64,000 nucleotides of DNA from Crotophaga sulcirostris (lineage: Eukaryota; Chordata; Aves; Cuculiformes; Crotophagidae): contig VYZB01000030.1 of the NCBI GenBank assembly GCA_013397455.1, positions 3,591,229 through 3,655,228 of the forward strand. The letters are read 5' to 3'. The notes beneath the pieces are model-generated. The model was not told the DNA's origin. It saw nothing but the letters and a program-made list of their open reading frames with translations, and made no database searches. The stretch's first letter is position 1. Each line of letters opens with the position of its first letter. Positions 24,996-36,491 of the stretch are shown here, piece after piece. The translations under genes were made by a program, and so were the position numbers.

Positions 24996-25874
24996 TTCTA
25001 TCACTACTCTGGTTCAGTATCAACAAACTTTCTGATATGCTCTCCCCAAATAACACAAATGTGAACAACACACTGACTTCCGTGAAGTCTCCCTTTGCAC
25101 TTAGTTGCAATGTTTCATTGTTATTGGCACTTTCATACAACTCCCACAAGGCACAAAAGGCTGACCTTCACTTATTAAATATTTGACAGAATATTGCTGC
25201 TGAGTTAAATGTTACAATTTAAATTTAACAGATATTAATGACAAGATTGAATAGAAAATATGTAGCTTTCCAACAAAGGGCTAGAAAATAAAATGAAGCA
25301 ATGAACTGCTTAATATGTGTGGCTCCTGATTAACATTAATGCTGCTCCACAGATGAGCTAGAAAATATCTCCACACTCTCATGGTTCGGTAGTTTTCTCT
25401 GTTTCCTCACTGCAGCTGCAAACTGATGGTTCCAAAAGGTAAGTTTACTTCACTGTCAGGTTTAAAGTTCTATTAAGCTATGGCTGGAGATTTCATTTTC
25501 AATTTTAACAATAGTCTAGACATATGTGCATCTCAAATAGGGATAAGGAAAGTTCTCTGATGAGCAAGTCAGCTGGCCATTCTTGCTATTACAGCAAGAT
25601 AGTCGTTCACTCTGGTGGGCTTTAAGCCCTGTAATGGAGCCTCGGACCACTTCATGGAAAGAAAAGTACTTTTAAGGGAAAGTCTGTTAGAACATATATA
25701 TGTGTGTGAATTAAATTGACAGACAGAAAAGAAATAGGACTGGTGTAGGTGACATATCCAGTAAAAAATGGCTAACGATCAATGATTTTCTGCCTTCAGT
25801 GGTAATTGATTTCAAGATGTAACGTAAAATTCTGACCCCAACACTACAGGGAACTTCAGTCAGTTCTTGCTTAC

Positions 25875-26003
25875 CTTTCACTGGACATTCAACTGTAATA
25901 TTTGCTCCAGTTCTTGCCACAATTGTACTTCCCACAACTGTTGAGAGATTGCTGGCTTCCAGATTTGTAACATTTAACACCGAGGACAAGATTACAGGAA
26001 CCT
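25875..26003 (-). CDS. ADAMTSL3: ADAMTSL3 exon W15: first half of Ig domain 3
   Basis: This 129-bp exon encodes EVPVILSSVLNVTNLEASNL, then STVVGSTIVARTGANITVEC and PVKG. It holds the first cysteine of Ig domain 3. Sequons are NVT, NLS and NIT. The exon is phase 1 at both ends and a multiple of three. The acceptor choice (ttcaaag followed by AGGTTCC) is fixed by phase, because using the second AG two bases later would break the frame. The donor is GAAAG|GTAAGC. An 11.4-kb intron follows. Confidence 0.92.
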
Positions 26004-26331
26004 CTTTGAAATTAAAGAAATAATCAGTATTAAAAGCTTTATATAACTTTTAAATATAGATCCTGCATTTAAATTAATCACATTTCAAACAAAATTCAGT
26101 CTGCAATGAAACAACCAGAACATACAGGTGGGATAGATACAAGCAGACTCAGTTCACACCTGCTGTGGTTTTAGAGCAACGAAAGCACCTTATTGTTACC
26201 TATTAAATCAGGCAGAATTTAACGACTGCCACCAAAATAAACTACTTCACATTGGAGTGGTAATGAGTGTTTATACTAAAAAAAACCCCACCAACACAAC
26301 ATGCCTGATTCTTTGGAAACTACAGTCTTAC
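26004..26331 (-). other. Intron W14-W15 (328 bp)
   Basis: Short phase-1 GT-AG intron between Ig domains 2 and 3, with nothing recognised inside. Confidence 0.85.
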
Positions 26332-26459
26332 CTGCATGCAACAGCAAAGATGTTTCCATATCAAAACCAAAGTCATTAACAACTAGGCATCCGTATGTAC
26401 CAAGTTCCTTTGGAGTAGGGTTCTGAATCTGCACTTTTCCAATGGTGTCCAGGACCACT
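26332..26459 (-). CDS. ADAMTSL3: ADAMTSL3 exon W14: second half of Ig domain 2
   Basis: This 128-bp exon encodes VVLDTIGKVQIQNPTPKELG, then TYGCLVVNDFGFDMETSLLL and HA. It supplies the second cysteine (TYGC) of Ig domain 2, whose first cysteine and Trp are in W13. The D-x-G-x-Y-x-C consensus is relaxed to KELGTYGC, which is common for C2-type Ig domains in this family. The acceptor is tgctctgcag and the donor CATGCAG|GTAAGA. It leaves in phase 1, the phase shared by all following Ig exons. Confidence 0.94.
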
Positions 26460-28487
26460 CTGCAGAGCATCCAAGGAGAGATAAGGGTTATACCCTGGGA
26501 CAAAAAGAGATGAATCTTCTTGCCAGAGTCACAAATTCAGTAGCAAAACTCCTTTTTAGGAGTTCATCATTATAGGCCAGTGAATGCAGTAGCAGTTCTG
26601 CCTCCTCTGTGGTGACAAAAGGGGAGCACTAAGCAATGCATGCATGGAAGATTTTCTTCAGCCCTGTGGAGGACAGCAAGTTTGCTACTACAAACCAGAA
26701 TCCCTTGGGAACAACAGTAAGAATAAATCAGACTACCATAATTAAAAGTATTACGCTTGGCAAGAAATCCATCTCTCCAGAGCGAGCTTGGTTTTCAGCA
26801 GGATTTGGGAATTCACAAGCGTATGGTCTAATCTGACTTCCAAATTACTGTAATGTTTTGTTAGGGTTTTTTTGTTTGTTTTGTGGTTTGTTTTTTTTAA
26901 ATATTATAATCATTAAAGCTAAAGTCTTCCACGAAAACCCAACAGGTGTCTTGAATACCTTGCCTGCCATCTGAGGGGCAAGATATGAGAGAGAGCATCA
27001 CAAGCTGGAGAAGAGTCTAAAAACAGCAGCCTGGACTTTTCCCCCTCGTTATCTTTCTCTGCAGGAAGCTATGTGACTTACACCACAGACTCGAGTCCAA
27101 ACAAACTGTAGCTCTGGCATCCTTCCACACTGAGTGCATTTACAAAAGTAAGCCACCTACCAAAATATGTCTCAACAAAACAACACCTCAAAACAAACTC
27201 AACTGATAATCAGAACATTTACCTCTTCACATTCTTTTTCAGATGTAATACTATTAATGTCACTGGCTTTTGAGTACACACACGTATATATGGATTAGTG
27301 TATAAGAAAGCTTACTGTGAAAAAAAACAGGAAAGAAACCTACTTTGCCAACGTATCCCTTACATGCAAGAATATCAGTCTGGGCTAAAATGAAGTCAGT
27401 TTATGACAGATACTCCTGTTTTGTAACAACATCATGTCCAAAATATGAAAGTATCACTTGCAACAAATTAATAGGAAATTATGCGTACTTGACAAAATAA
27501 ACATAACTGGTGGGAGCTACACGGTTCCAAAAACATTTGCACTTTTAAAAATGGCTTAGTTTTGGTGTCTTTTCCTTAATTGATAGCCCTGCAGAAGTAT
27601 ATTTTTCTTGGCAGTGCAGTTAATCAGTTAAGTATGTTGAGAAATATCAAAAAGCTTCTTTATCATTTCAGAATAATTTTTTTTCATTACTCAAGCTAGC
27701 TGCAATTCCAAGAGGCTCACACACGATGTTAACGTTAATATTACCAGGTGAGCTTCTAATTTATCAGCAGTGAAGTAAAAGTATTTGCTCAGTCTTGAGC
27801 AAATATCTGGATGTAACACACACTTGCTGTACTTGTTCTTTAGGTATAGTTCTCAAATGTGATGGTCACACGGGTTCTTTATTATTTTGTATTCCCCTGT
27901 CCTCAGCAGAAATATTTGTAGTCTAAAGTACTGAAAGAAAATCCATAAAAGACCATTCCTTCTTTTCAAATTGAAGCTATGTAGCTACAGTTATACCTAA
28001 AGATTTACTGTTTTGAAGGATAGTGAGGGTAGCAATGATATTTTCCCTCCTTAAAATGAGCAAGAACTGAAACTTCTTTTCATCTGTATCATGGAAGAAG
28101 TTCCCACTGCATTTGGTATATGAACAAATTCATTAGGTTTCTTAATTTGAGTATAAATCTGCTAATTTTCTGAGGCAGTTAAAAGGATGAAGTCAGATCA
28201 TAAAATACACAGTTAGGACATCCAAAACACTTCACCTAGTAAAAAAAGTCAACCATTCCATGTAATACTGTGGAAAATGACATACATTTGGTGTTAGTAA
28301 AGCCAAACAACATGACAGACACTTGAAAGAAGAAAAAAAAAAAAACTTAAATGAAAAGATGGATGCAATACTATTTGTGCTTATCTCATTTTTACAACAA
28401 TATTTTTTAATGTTGCACAGCAGGGTGGATTTTTACAGCTGAGAGCAAGATAATGTCATTCAAAAATAAGAGAAGATATTTACTTAC
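26460..28487 (-). other. Intron W13-W14 (2.0 kb), inside Ig domain 2
   Basis: Phase-2 intron that splits Ig domain 2 between its Trp and its second cysteine. No repeat or gene was recognised. Confidence 0.85.
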
Positions 28488-29568
28488 TTCTCAGAGGCTT
28501 TTAATGTCTCGCCATCTTTCGTCCAAGTATATTTCACTTCACTAATACCAGTTGTTTCACACAGGAGATTGACAGCATGAGTATTCTTGGTCAGAAAAAC
28601 TGTATTTCCAATTCGTACAGTTACTGTTTTGTTGAAGGAAACTCGAGGAATTTCCTTTTGCCTCATAATAACTGGAACCTTCTGGTCAAACATCAACTTA
28701 TCAACAGTTTTTGTGCTGAAACGTTCAGACTCATTTGGTGACTTGCCTGTGAGTTTTGAAGCACGTTTCTCATTCTGGCCCCCCTTCCATTTTTCAGTAG
28801 TTGGTTGTGGAGGCCTAGAAAACTCAGCAAGTAATTGATAAATGACCTGGGATGCCAAGTCGTCGTTGACTTCTCCAGTTTCAATGAGCTGACTCATGTT
28901 CCTTATCAGTTCTTCAAACTGCACAGTGTCCATGCTGTAGGCACCATGGAGAACTGCTGCCTCCAGTCGCTTATTCTTGAATGCATGAGAGCTGAAGTCT
29001 TCTGCTGAATTACTCCCAAAGGTTTCAAGATTTCGTCGAAATGGTTGATCATTTACTTGCCTGTCACCCAGATAGAGCTCATTCTTCTTACTCCACATTT
29101 GCCACATTTTGCTCATTTTATGCCATTTGGCCCCAAAGCTGTTGGCTTCATTGTGATCTGTGTTACTGGTCTCACTGGTATGTTTTCTAAGATTTGGCGG
29201 TTCTATCAACCTGTTGTCAGTACCAATGAGTTTGAGTACAAATGTTTCATGCACAGAGCCTGCAACACACTGGTACACACCAATATCAGTAGCTTCAAGG
29301 CTATGTATTTTCAGTGAGCCTGACTTAGTAATGCCAAGTCGTTTGGAGTTTTGTAAGCGTTGTCCATCTTTCTCCCAACGGATAAGTGACTTCTGGAACC
29401 TTCGCACAGGGCACTTAATTACAACAGATGTTTTTGGAAGTAAGTAGGCTCGGCTTCCTATGGTAAAATTAACGCGCTTCTCTCGTCTTGTCTGAATATA
29501 GACTCGGTGAATACTGACAATCTGCGGTCCATTAGCAGGATACTTTTCTGGAAGCTTTGGTTTAATCT
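28488..29568 (-). CDS. ADAMTSL3: ADAMTSL3 exon W13: Ig domain 1, long linker, first half of Ig domain 2
   Basis: This 1081-bp exon, far longer than its neighbours, encodes about 360 residues. It opens KIKPKLPEKYPANGPQ. Ig domain 1 follows: first cysteine in VVIKCPVRRF, core Trp in LIRWEKDG, second cysteine in GVYQCVAGS. A long linker without disulfide-type spacing follows, including SMDTVQFEELIRNMSQL and DLASQVIYQLLAEF, which is probably helical. The end is the first half of Ig domain 2 (VNLLCETT, KYTWTKDG). Sequons include NFT, NMS, NES and NKT. RREKR just before Ig 1 fits a furin-type cleavage site. The acceptor is tttctttcag and the donor GAGAA|GTAAGT. Confidence 0.97.
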
Positions 29569-32500
29569 CTGAAAGAAAACAAAGTGTTGAAAAGTATCTA
29601 ATCATTGGCACTCAAGCTTACAAAATCTGCTTTTTCACAGAATGCTTGACAGAGCTTTTCCTGACTTTGTTCAGTCAGATTGCAACACGCTGAGCCTTTA
29701 TCTGAGTCACAAAAATGCAAAAATATGAACAACATCAAACTATAACATTCCCTTGCTCCAGCCAAGAATTCTGTTTCTTCTTCCCCAGTTCTCCTAACAA
29801 TCAAAAGATAAAGGCAACACATACCTATTACAAACAACAGAGATGGTGCACACATATATAAATGCATATATAGGTGATATTACATAATATGTTAATCTAT
29901 ATTATATATAATCCAATTACGGTTATATTTCCTATATATTTTCTATTGCTGCCTCAGAAAGGCTAGGCATGACTGGAATGGAAAAAGTGAATCAAAAAAT
30001 CCGAACAAATTATCACTTTTCCCATATTTGAGCTCTGCTGAGTGCAGAATGACCTAAATAAAACAAAACCTATCCCAAAAGTAAGGTTCCCCTTGACTGT
30101 TACTTAAATTGTTGGCTGGCCATGCTGCTTGTTCAATCGGGTCAAGCCAAATTGATAGCAATGCAGGAGGTGAAAGAAACAGTCAATGAAGACATGCAAC
30201 AAGCAAAGCCACATGTAATCATGGGCTGAAGGTAATTTCTTTGGGTTGAAAGATGACTTGCTCGCAGGGCTGGTTGCTCGCCAAGAAAGTAGGGAGGGAA
30301 AGGAGGAAAGAGGGAAAACAAGTCAAAATTTTGAGAGGTTGAATACAGTAATGATATTAATTGACAAAAGCAGACAATAACTCAATAAAGGTTCATGCAG
30401 ACTGGGTCTGGAGATGCTGAGTATTAAGTTCCTCCTGCATTGTACTGCAGGCACTTGGATGCTGGAAGGTTTCTAAGGAGCTGCCTCAACGAATACCACC
30501 CTAGGCAGGCTTTCCCAGCAGTGGCTGGGTAGACACACAGGACACAACAGGAGAGTGACTGCAATGTTTGGGATACTGCTGTGATGACTCTACTAGCAAT
30601 TACTGTGTCCCACTTTGATCAGTAGAACCAATCACACTAAGAAAACGTTAAGTAGGTGAGAAGCAAAGTGCTGTAGGAGGTGTGGAGCAAGGGCAAAGAA
30701 CCCCCAGGTTCGTTCCAGGCAAGATGAAATTTGCCAGCTGGGAAGAGTCGGGAAACACTCTGCGTTGGTGCTAGAAACCAGTCCAACTGTGTTTGGTGAC
30801 CCAGCCTTTTGGAATGCGACTGAGAAACAACTCAGAGCCTGCAGAATGAGCCGATGAGCCAGAAAATTGACACACGAATCAAAATGCTTCTCAGCATGCC
30901 TGATACTGAAATCATTACTACTTATTCCATTTGGTAGGTACACAAATAAAATGACAACTACCCTGATGGCACATATGTGATATTTGAAAAACTGCATGCT
31001 TCTTATATACATATGCTTCAAATATGCTGTGAAGAAATAGGTGAAAAGCTAAATGCTTCAAGCATTCAATAAGTGTGTACACTATATGAACTACACCCTA
31101 GAGTGCATTCTTATGCTTATAAAACAAAATGGTTATTTTCAGTGTTTTGGGTAATGAGTTCAGACCTGTGGGGATATCATGGTTTCATAATTACACAGCT
31201 TTTAAATCAGTATTCGTTATCCAGATACAGGGTTCCCTCAATCATTTCACATGGTACAACAAATAAATTGCTTAGGCACTCAAGTTTACTAAAATTATTA
31301 AAGTAGCATCCTGGTTTTAATAAGTTATTGGGTCCCAAATATTTATTTTTAGGGAAGTGTTCCAGTATTGAATCTTCTATTTCCAAAATCCAACTTACAG
31401 GCACAGTAAGTGTAACTTTAAACACACAAATTAAAATACTTCAGGCTGTGCTCTGTTTACACTAGTTATTCCAACGCTGAATTGAACCCAGTGCATACTT
31501 ATAAATATGTTAACAAGTTTCATCCATTTCATTTTTCAAAAAAAGAAAGACCACTAACTCTCGTTAGTGCTCAACACTAAAGGGTGTGTATATTTTTACT
31601 GGTGACTGGTGAGCAAGGCTAGGAGTGAAACAAAGTTCAGAGTTGTAGATGGCAGGCCATATAAATATGTAAGGTCATATAAATATATGAGGCCACATAA
31701 GTATGCATTTTCTAGATCCTTAGTATCATCCAATCTTGCAGCTGTGGAGGTAACAGATTGTTTGGGAGAGGGTTTTTTTCTACAAGGTAAATTCTGCTTA
31801 AGGATTAGATTGTACTGGAGCCATTGGACCTCATTATCACTTGGTACAAATCCATCTGTGTCTGCGACCTCTAATGGTCCTCCACAGCTTTAGCTGGGCA
31901 TCAGGTCCTGATGACTTCAAGGCTAGACTGGTGTTATTTCCTATTTCTCAGGGCCCACAGTCAGGAATGCTTCTGATTTAATAGGGCTTATTAAGTATAA
32001 AACAGCTACGAGTAAAAGATTAAGTGTAAAAATTCTCAGCACTGTCATAAGACAGCAAAAAAGAAGGACCTCATCTGAGTCATAGAAGGATAATTTCGAG
32101 GAGGCCATTCAGAAACTCTCTTCCCAGAGGCAAGAACCACTAACAGCACGTGTCATGCATCACACCGCTCTTTAGTGGGTCCACCTCCCTGTCTGCCCAT
32201 CCTAGGGCTGTGACATGTTCCTGCCTTTCTGTTCACTCCCCTTCAGGGCAGCCTGAACCCATGGCTGCAGGAGTGGGAGACGCCTCTTGCACGTCCCTGT
32301 GAAACCAAAGCCCGTGGCTGCCGCTGCCCTGACTCCTTCTGCAAAATCTGAAATGCAACTATGGGTACAGCCATGCCTCACGACTTCCCCTGCTCTCCTG
32401 TTGCATGGCTGGGGAATTACCAGGCAGATCTGAGATGGTTGTGGAGATGAGGGAGAGGACGGTGATTCTCTTGTATGACTTTATTCTGTACCCACTCTGC

Positions 32501-33863
32501 ACAATCGCATTCCCTCTGCAGTCCACTGTCCTGCTTTCTTGGCACTGTCATAGAGCTGACAATGTAACTTTAATATCAGTCTGTGCTAAGCAATTTGCAA
32601 ACCAGCTACACTGCCATTCAACTATCCACAATTAATTAAATTCAGATAGATATGCAGCTCAAAATATTTTATTAAACCTTATGCCAAGGACATTCCTGAA
32701 AGTCCACAGGGCTTTATTTAAGTGGAGTTTTGAACCTCAGAATTTTGGCATGTTAATCTCAAATGCAGGCCAGGAAAAGAAGTTTCATATTATGTATGAA
32801 TCAGTAATTATTCTATTTCTTATTTTGTTTTGTTTTGTGAATAATTTTTAAACAAAGTTCCAAAATGCATTAAGTACCTACTTCTTGATAGCACTACGAA
32901 TTGGGTCAAAACATGTCTATCTCTGTCAACAAAACCAAGTCGTTTATGAAAGCTTTTTATTTTTCCTCCACCTCAAAACTAACATTTTTCTTTTTTCCCC
33001 TATCTTTTCAGCACCCTGCTCCCCAAATCTGCTAACTAATACCCTCCTTTATAAAGGAAGGAGAGCACAGTTGCAGACTTAAGGAGCCTGTATTTAGAAT
33101 TGCCTGTTCTAAACTACTGCAGGTAAGTGGATATTCTCTGTTTCAGTAAGGTATTTCCACCAGTGTTATACAGATACAATTAGTGCAGCTGCAATCAGTA
33201 TTATAACCTGACTGCGACCAATTTGTGAAATTCGTATAGACAGCTTTTTCTGAAAAGATTTTTATATAGACAGTAATAAAATTTTGGACTTTTTGAAGAG
33301 TGTTTATACTGCCATCACTTCTTGCAAAGCTCATGAGACTGGGATTCTCATTTATAGAAATTAGAAATTATAGAAAATAGAAATTATACCTAAAGTTATC
33401 ACTGGCACAGAGTTTCAGGGTTTGAATTCCACCACGCTAAGCGAAATTTCCAGTGTAATACAAATGTACAGTGAAAAGACAAGGCAGAACTGGATTCTTA
33501 TCTTTTCTAATGTCCTTTGCAATTTATACTGAATTTATGGATTCCCCTCCCCACCTCCAGTTGGGATAGTGTAAAGGATAAAGGAAAAATCAAATCAAAT
33601 GTAAGTATTAGAGTGAGAGGTATGTACCACTAAAGTGTATTCAAAAACTACTTCTTGAGACAATAACCTTTATTTCTGACTGGCAGAAAACATTTTAAAA
33701 CAATCCTGTTACTACTAGTCTAGTAATTATGACACTCAGTTTATGCCAGATTAATAGAGTTGTGAACGTTTAGGGAGAGGAGTGAATGAACCTCTATACA
33801 GATTTTTCTTTACAAATAAATCATTCCAAATCAGCAAGAAACTACATAAAGCAACATACTTAC
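29569..33863 (-). other. Intron W12-W13 (4.3 kb)
   Basis: Phase-1 intron. It contains an AT-rich block at about 29.85-29.95 kb, a purine-rich tract near 30.3 kb, an 18-bp tandem repeat at 31.65-31.71 kb and a GC-richer patch at about 32.1-32.35 kb with no gene recognised. Confidence 0.85.
31655..31708. repeat. Three imperfect 18-bp tandem units
   Basis: The units ggccatataaatatgtaa, ggtcatataaatatatga and ggccacataagtatgcat follow each other without gaps. It is a small minisatellite in the W12-W13 intron. Confidence 0.8.
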
Positions 33864-34017
33864 TGTTGCAGGCATTCATCTGACAAGACCTTACAAGCAG
33901 TGAAGGAGACAGACCACTACACATTGATCCATTTAACGTGACATATTGGCCCTTTGCTGTTAGGTTTTGGCAGGCAAGTTTCCTTCTCTGGATTCCAACA
34001 CCGCAGCTCACTGAGCA
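33864..34017 (-). CDS. ADAMTSL3: ADAMTSL3 exon W12: last TSP1 repeat before the Ig region
   Basis: This 154-bp exon encodes CSVSCGVGIQRRKLACQNLT, then KGQYVTLNGSMCSGLSPSLL and VRSCQMNACN. It is the eighth TSP1 repeat seen here. Two N-glycosylation sequons are visible (NLT, NGS). The intron to W11 is only 240 bp, the shortest in the window. The acceptor is cctttcacag and the donor AACA|GTAAGT is strong. One leftover base is completed to a Lys codon by W13. Confidence 0.95.
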
Positions 34018-34257
34018 CTGTGAAAGGAAGGACACAGTCAAGCTACACTTGGTGTCCCAGGCCACACATGTTAATATTAAACCACATTGTGTTGTGATTT
34101 TTTTTTTCTTTCTGAGAGAGAGTGCATAAACTCTAGTTCATATGAACATTTGTGTTATCCAGACAAATATCCAAATATCTTATTCATCCAAGCAGAATTA
34201 TTTAGAGCTCATGTTGCAACTGCAGATTTTGGTTCACCTTTGTTGGAGGCTGCTTAC

Positions 34258-34437
34258 CTTGGACCATTCTCCTACAACTACTTGAGGAGGACAATCCACT
34301 TTTGCACATGGTTTACTAGTTGGCAATTTAGCTTCCTTGCAGGTATCATCGGAGTGTTTCAGAAAACTTCCATCTGTCAACAGCTGCTTACAGTACACTT
34401 TGCGGGTCTGAATGCCTCCTCCACAAGTACGTGAACA
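34258..34437 (-). CDS. ADAMTSL3: ADAMTSL3 exon W11: TSP1 repeat
   Basis: This 180-bp exon starts at the first cysteine of a TSP1 repeat: CSRTCGGGIQTRKVYCKQLL, then TDGSFLKHSDDTCKEAKLPT and PCAKVDCPP. It ends QVVVGEWSK, the lead-in to the W12 repeat. CSRTCGG fits the O-fucosylation consensus. The acceptor is tctctttag and the donor TCCAAG|GTAAGC. The exon is phase 0 at both ends and a multiple of three. It was read directly from the reverse strand. Confidence 0.93.
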
Positions 34438-35121
34438 CTAAAGAGAAGAAGAGAACATAGCATGGACATCTGTGCTTACCCATCACACCTGTTTTACACA
34501 AACACTGCAAATTTCCCTCCCCAATTATGCTCTCTTGAATAATTGCATCTGCTTTTATTTAAACAGCAAGCGTAACATAGGAAATTCTTCTGTTAAAATG
34601 TTCAGCTAATGTATTCGAGATGATGAGAACCTAAAAAAAAAGTTAAAAAAATTACACAACCTGAATGCAATTAAATAGTAGAAATCTTAAAAAAACACCA
34701 TGCATCTTACAGGTAGATCTGCCTATGTCTCACATCAGTTAATATACCTGGTGGGAGTTTAGGAAACTTTGTCCTTGAGACAAAAAAATATAACGAAGCA
34801 ATATATTCCAATAGCAGGCTACCGTGTTTGCAAAGCAGGTTATTGTCTTTGCAAAGCAAAGAAAGAGAGGTGATGTTTGAAATAACTGGCATCCAGCCTT
34901 CTGAAACCTTAAATAGGACTTTCTATCTCATTCTGTAACTATCCTTTTGCACAGTAGTCAAAAGTAGTATATTTGCCCCCAGCTTATTTTGTTCTAATGA
35001 AATCAGTTGAAACACTTAGGTACCAAAGTTTAGGAGCTACCTTCCAAATTACTCCAGCTAGAGAATTTGAAGCACCTGACCAGAGGAACACATTTCAACT
35101 ACTTCTGTAACCCAGTCATAC
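34438..35121 (-). other. Intron W10-W11 (0.68 kb)
   Basis: Phase-0 GT-AG intron between the lead-in and first cysteine of a TSP1 repeat. Nothing else was recognised. Confidence 0.85.
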
Positions 35122-35314
35122 CTGCTGCCATTCCTCGACATGCCACACAGGGGGACAATCAACCTGGTTACAAGCTTGTAAAGAATGAGGCTTTTTGTCT
35201 TTGCAGTCTTCAGCAGCAACAGTAAATCCTCCTGGCTGCTGACAGTGCACATCTCTCGTCTGTATCCCAACCCCACACGTAGCCGAGCAGCGTCTCCAGG
35301 CTCCAGTTTGCCAC
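35122..35314 (-). CDS. ADAMTSL3: ADAMTSL3 exon W10: TSP1 repeat and lead-in to the next
   Basis: This 193-bp exon encodes RWQTGAWRRCSATCGVGIQT, then RDVHCQQPGGFTVAAEDC and SLQACNQVDCPP, a complete TSP1 repeat. It ends VWHVEEWQQ, just before the first cysteine of the next repeat in W11. W-x-x-x-x-W followed by C-S-A-T-C-G is the usual mannosylation and O-fucosylation region of the repeat. The acceptor is ttggaatag and the donor CAGCAG|GTATGA. It leaves in phase 0. Confidence 0.94.
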
Positions 35315-36361
35315 CTATTCCAACAACACAGCCAAAAGTCCACATTTTAGCAACTAACTTCGGACTGGACAAGGAGCAATCATACCCAAACAGACCCTAA
35401 CAAAAAGTAATGTAATTATTGATACATGGCTAAAACATCCCTTTGTTTTGGCTGCAATGCAAAATTATACACTAGATTTATAAGCTTACAGATAACAAGG
35501 AAATTCAGAAGTTACTAATAATGAAGTAATAAAGAGTAATTTCTGGACAAATTCAACTCGAGCATTTACTTTCAGGATCCTCCTCATAATAAACCCCAGT
35601 CTGTTGGCAACCTGCTGACGTTTACACTTGTAAATGTAAATATGTAAATAGACCTATTTTACATTTACAAAACTTCCTTTAAATGTGTATATGTTTTCTA
35701 TAAAACATCCTGTTCCTGTAACCTTCCCTACATTTTGAAGTATGAGGTTTCTGCAAACATGTAGAAACAATATGCAAAAGATCAGGGATGCCACAGATCA
35801 GAAGTGGGTAAACAAGGCAGCACATGTCACAATGTCATGTATGTCCCTTTCCAGTGAGCAGATTAGCTAGGTTTTCTTGGATTTCAATTGGGTTTGTTTT
35901 TTTTTTCCCATGATCTCCAAACAAACATAAGAAATTATAAGAACTATGTGGGGTTACTAAAGAAGCATGCAATTGAAATAACTTTAAATCATAATTTCAC
36001 TGGTTTTAATTCAGTAGGACAGAAAGTAAATAAAGTAAATATTGCCTGGGTTTCTTTGGTGAAATTGCCTTAAAATTTTCCTTGTATGACTAGAAGAGTT
36101 AAGGCTGTTTTTCCGACTCTGGCAAATATCTACACAGAAGAATTTCAGAAAATGCTCCCTCTTAGTGAGATGTGGAAAGTGCAAAAGGAGTGAACAAGAC
36201 TGAAAAAAACCCAAAACCTTGTTAAAGACAGAAGCAGTGAAATTTCATCCCAAACCAAGACCACAGTCCTGCGATCTGAACCCTTTCTGAGAAAGCCAAT
36301 GTTTGTTTAAGTCATATTAACCATTTCTTTGCCACGATATGATTTCATTATTACAGTGTAC
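35315..36361 (-). other. Intron W9-W10 (1.05 kb)
   Basis: Phase-2 GT-AG intron with nothing recognised inside. Confidence 0.85.
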
Positions 36362-36491
36362 CTCGGAGGGCAGAGCTTCATATTGCAAGTACGAGTCATT
36401 GGTGGTGGTCTCTTGGCATTGTCACACAGGGTTTCATTGACAGCTTGTTTTGTCTCTACGTGCAGACACATTGCAATGGCTTCTTGTGTTC
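36362..36491 (-). CDS. ADAMTSL3: ADAMTSL3 exon W9: rest of a TSP1 repeat
   Basis: This 130-bp exon encodes TQEAIAMCLHVETKQAVNET, then LCDNAKRPPPMTRTCNMKLC and PP. It completes the TSP1 repeat begun at the end of W8. NET is a possible N-glycosylation site. The acceptor is a long T/A run ending aatttag, and the donor CCGAG|GTACAC. The exon carries in two bases of a Gly codon and leaves AG of an Arg codon for W10. It follows one of the largest introns in the window (7.0 kb). Confidence 0.93.

Larger units (their letters stand above)
14466..25874 (-). other. Intron W15-W16 (11.4 kb), largest in the window
   Basis: Phase-1 intron that splits Ig domain 3. It holds the ancient CR1-like relic at about 21.6-21.8 kb, an (AT)n run at 24976-24995 and a CTCF-like motif at 22992-23005. 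No extra exon was found. The stretch around 22.9-23.7 kb has little repeat character and could be a conserved non-coding element, but I cannot test that here. Confidence 0.85.

Noticed and set aside
32200..32345. A GC-richer patch that might be a CpG island or promoter
   Set aside because: It is short, contains few CpG pairs, and no first exon or gene start was seen beside it.
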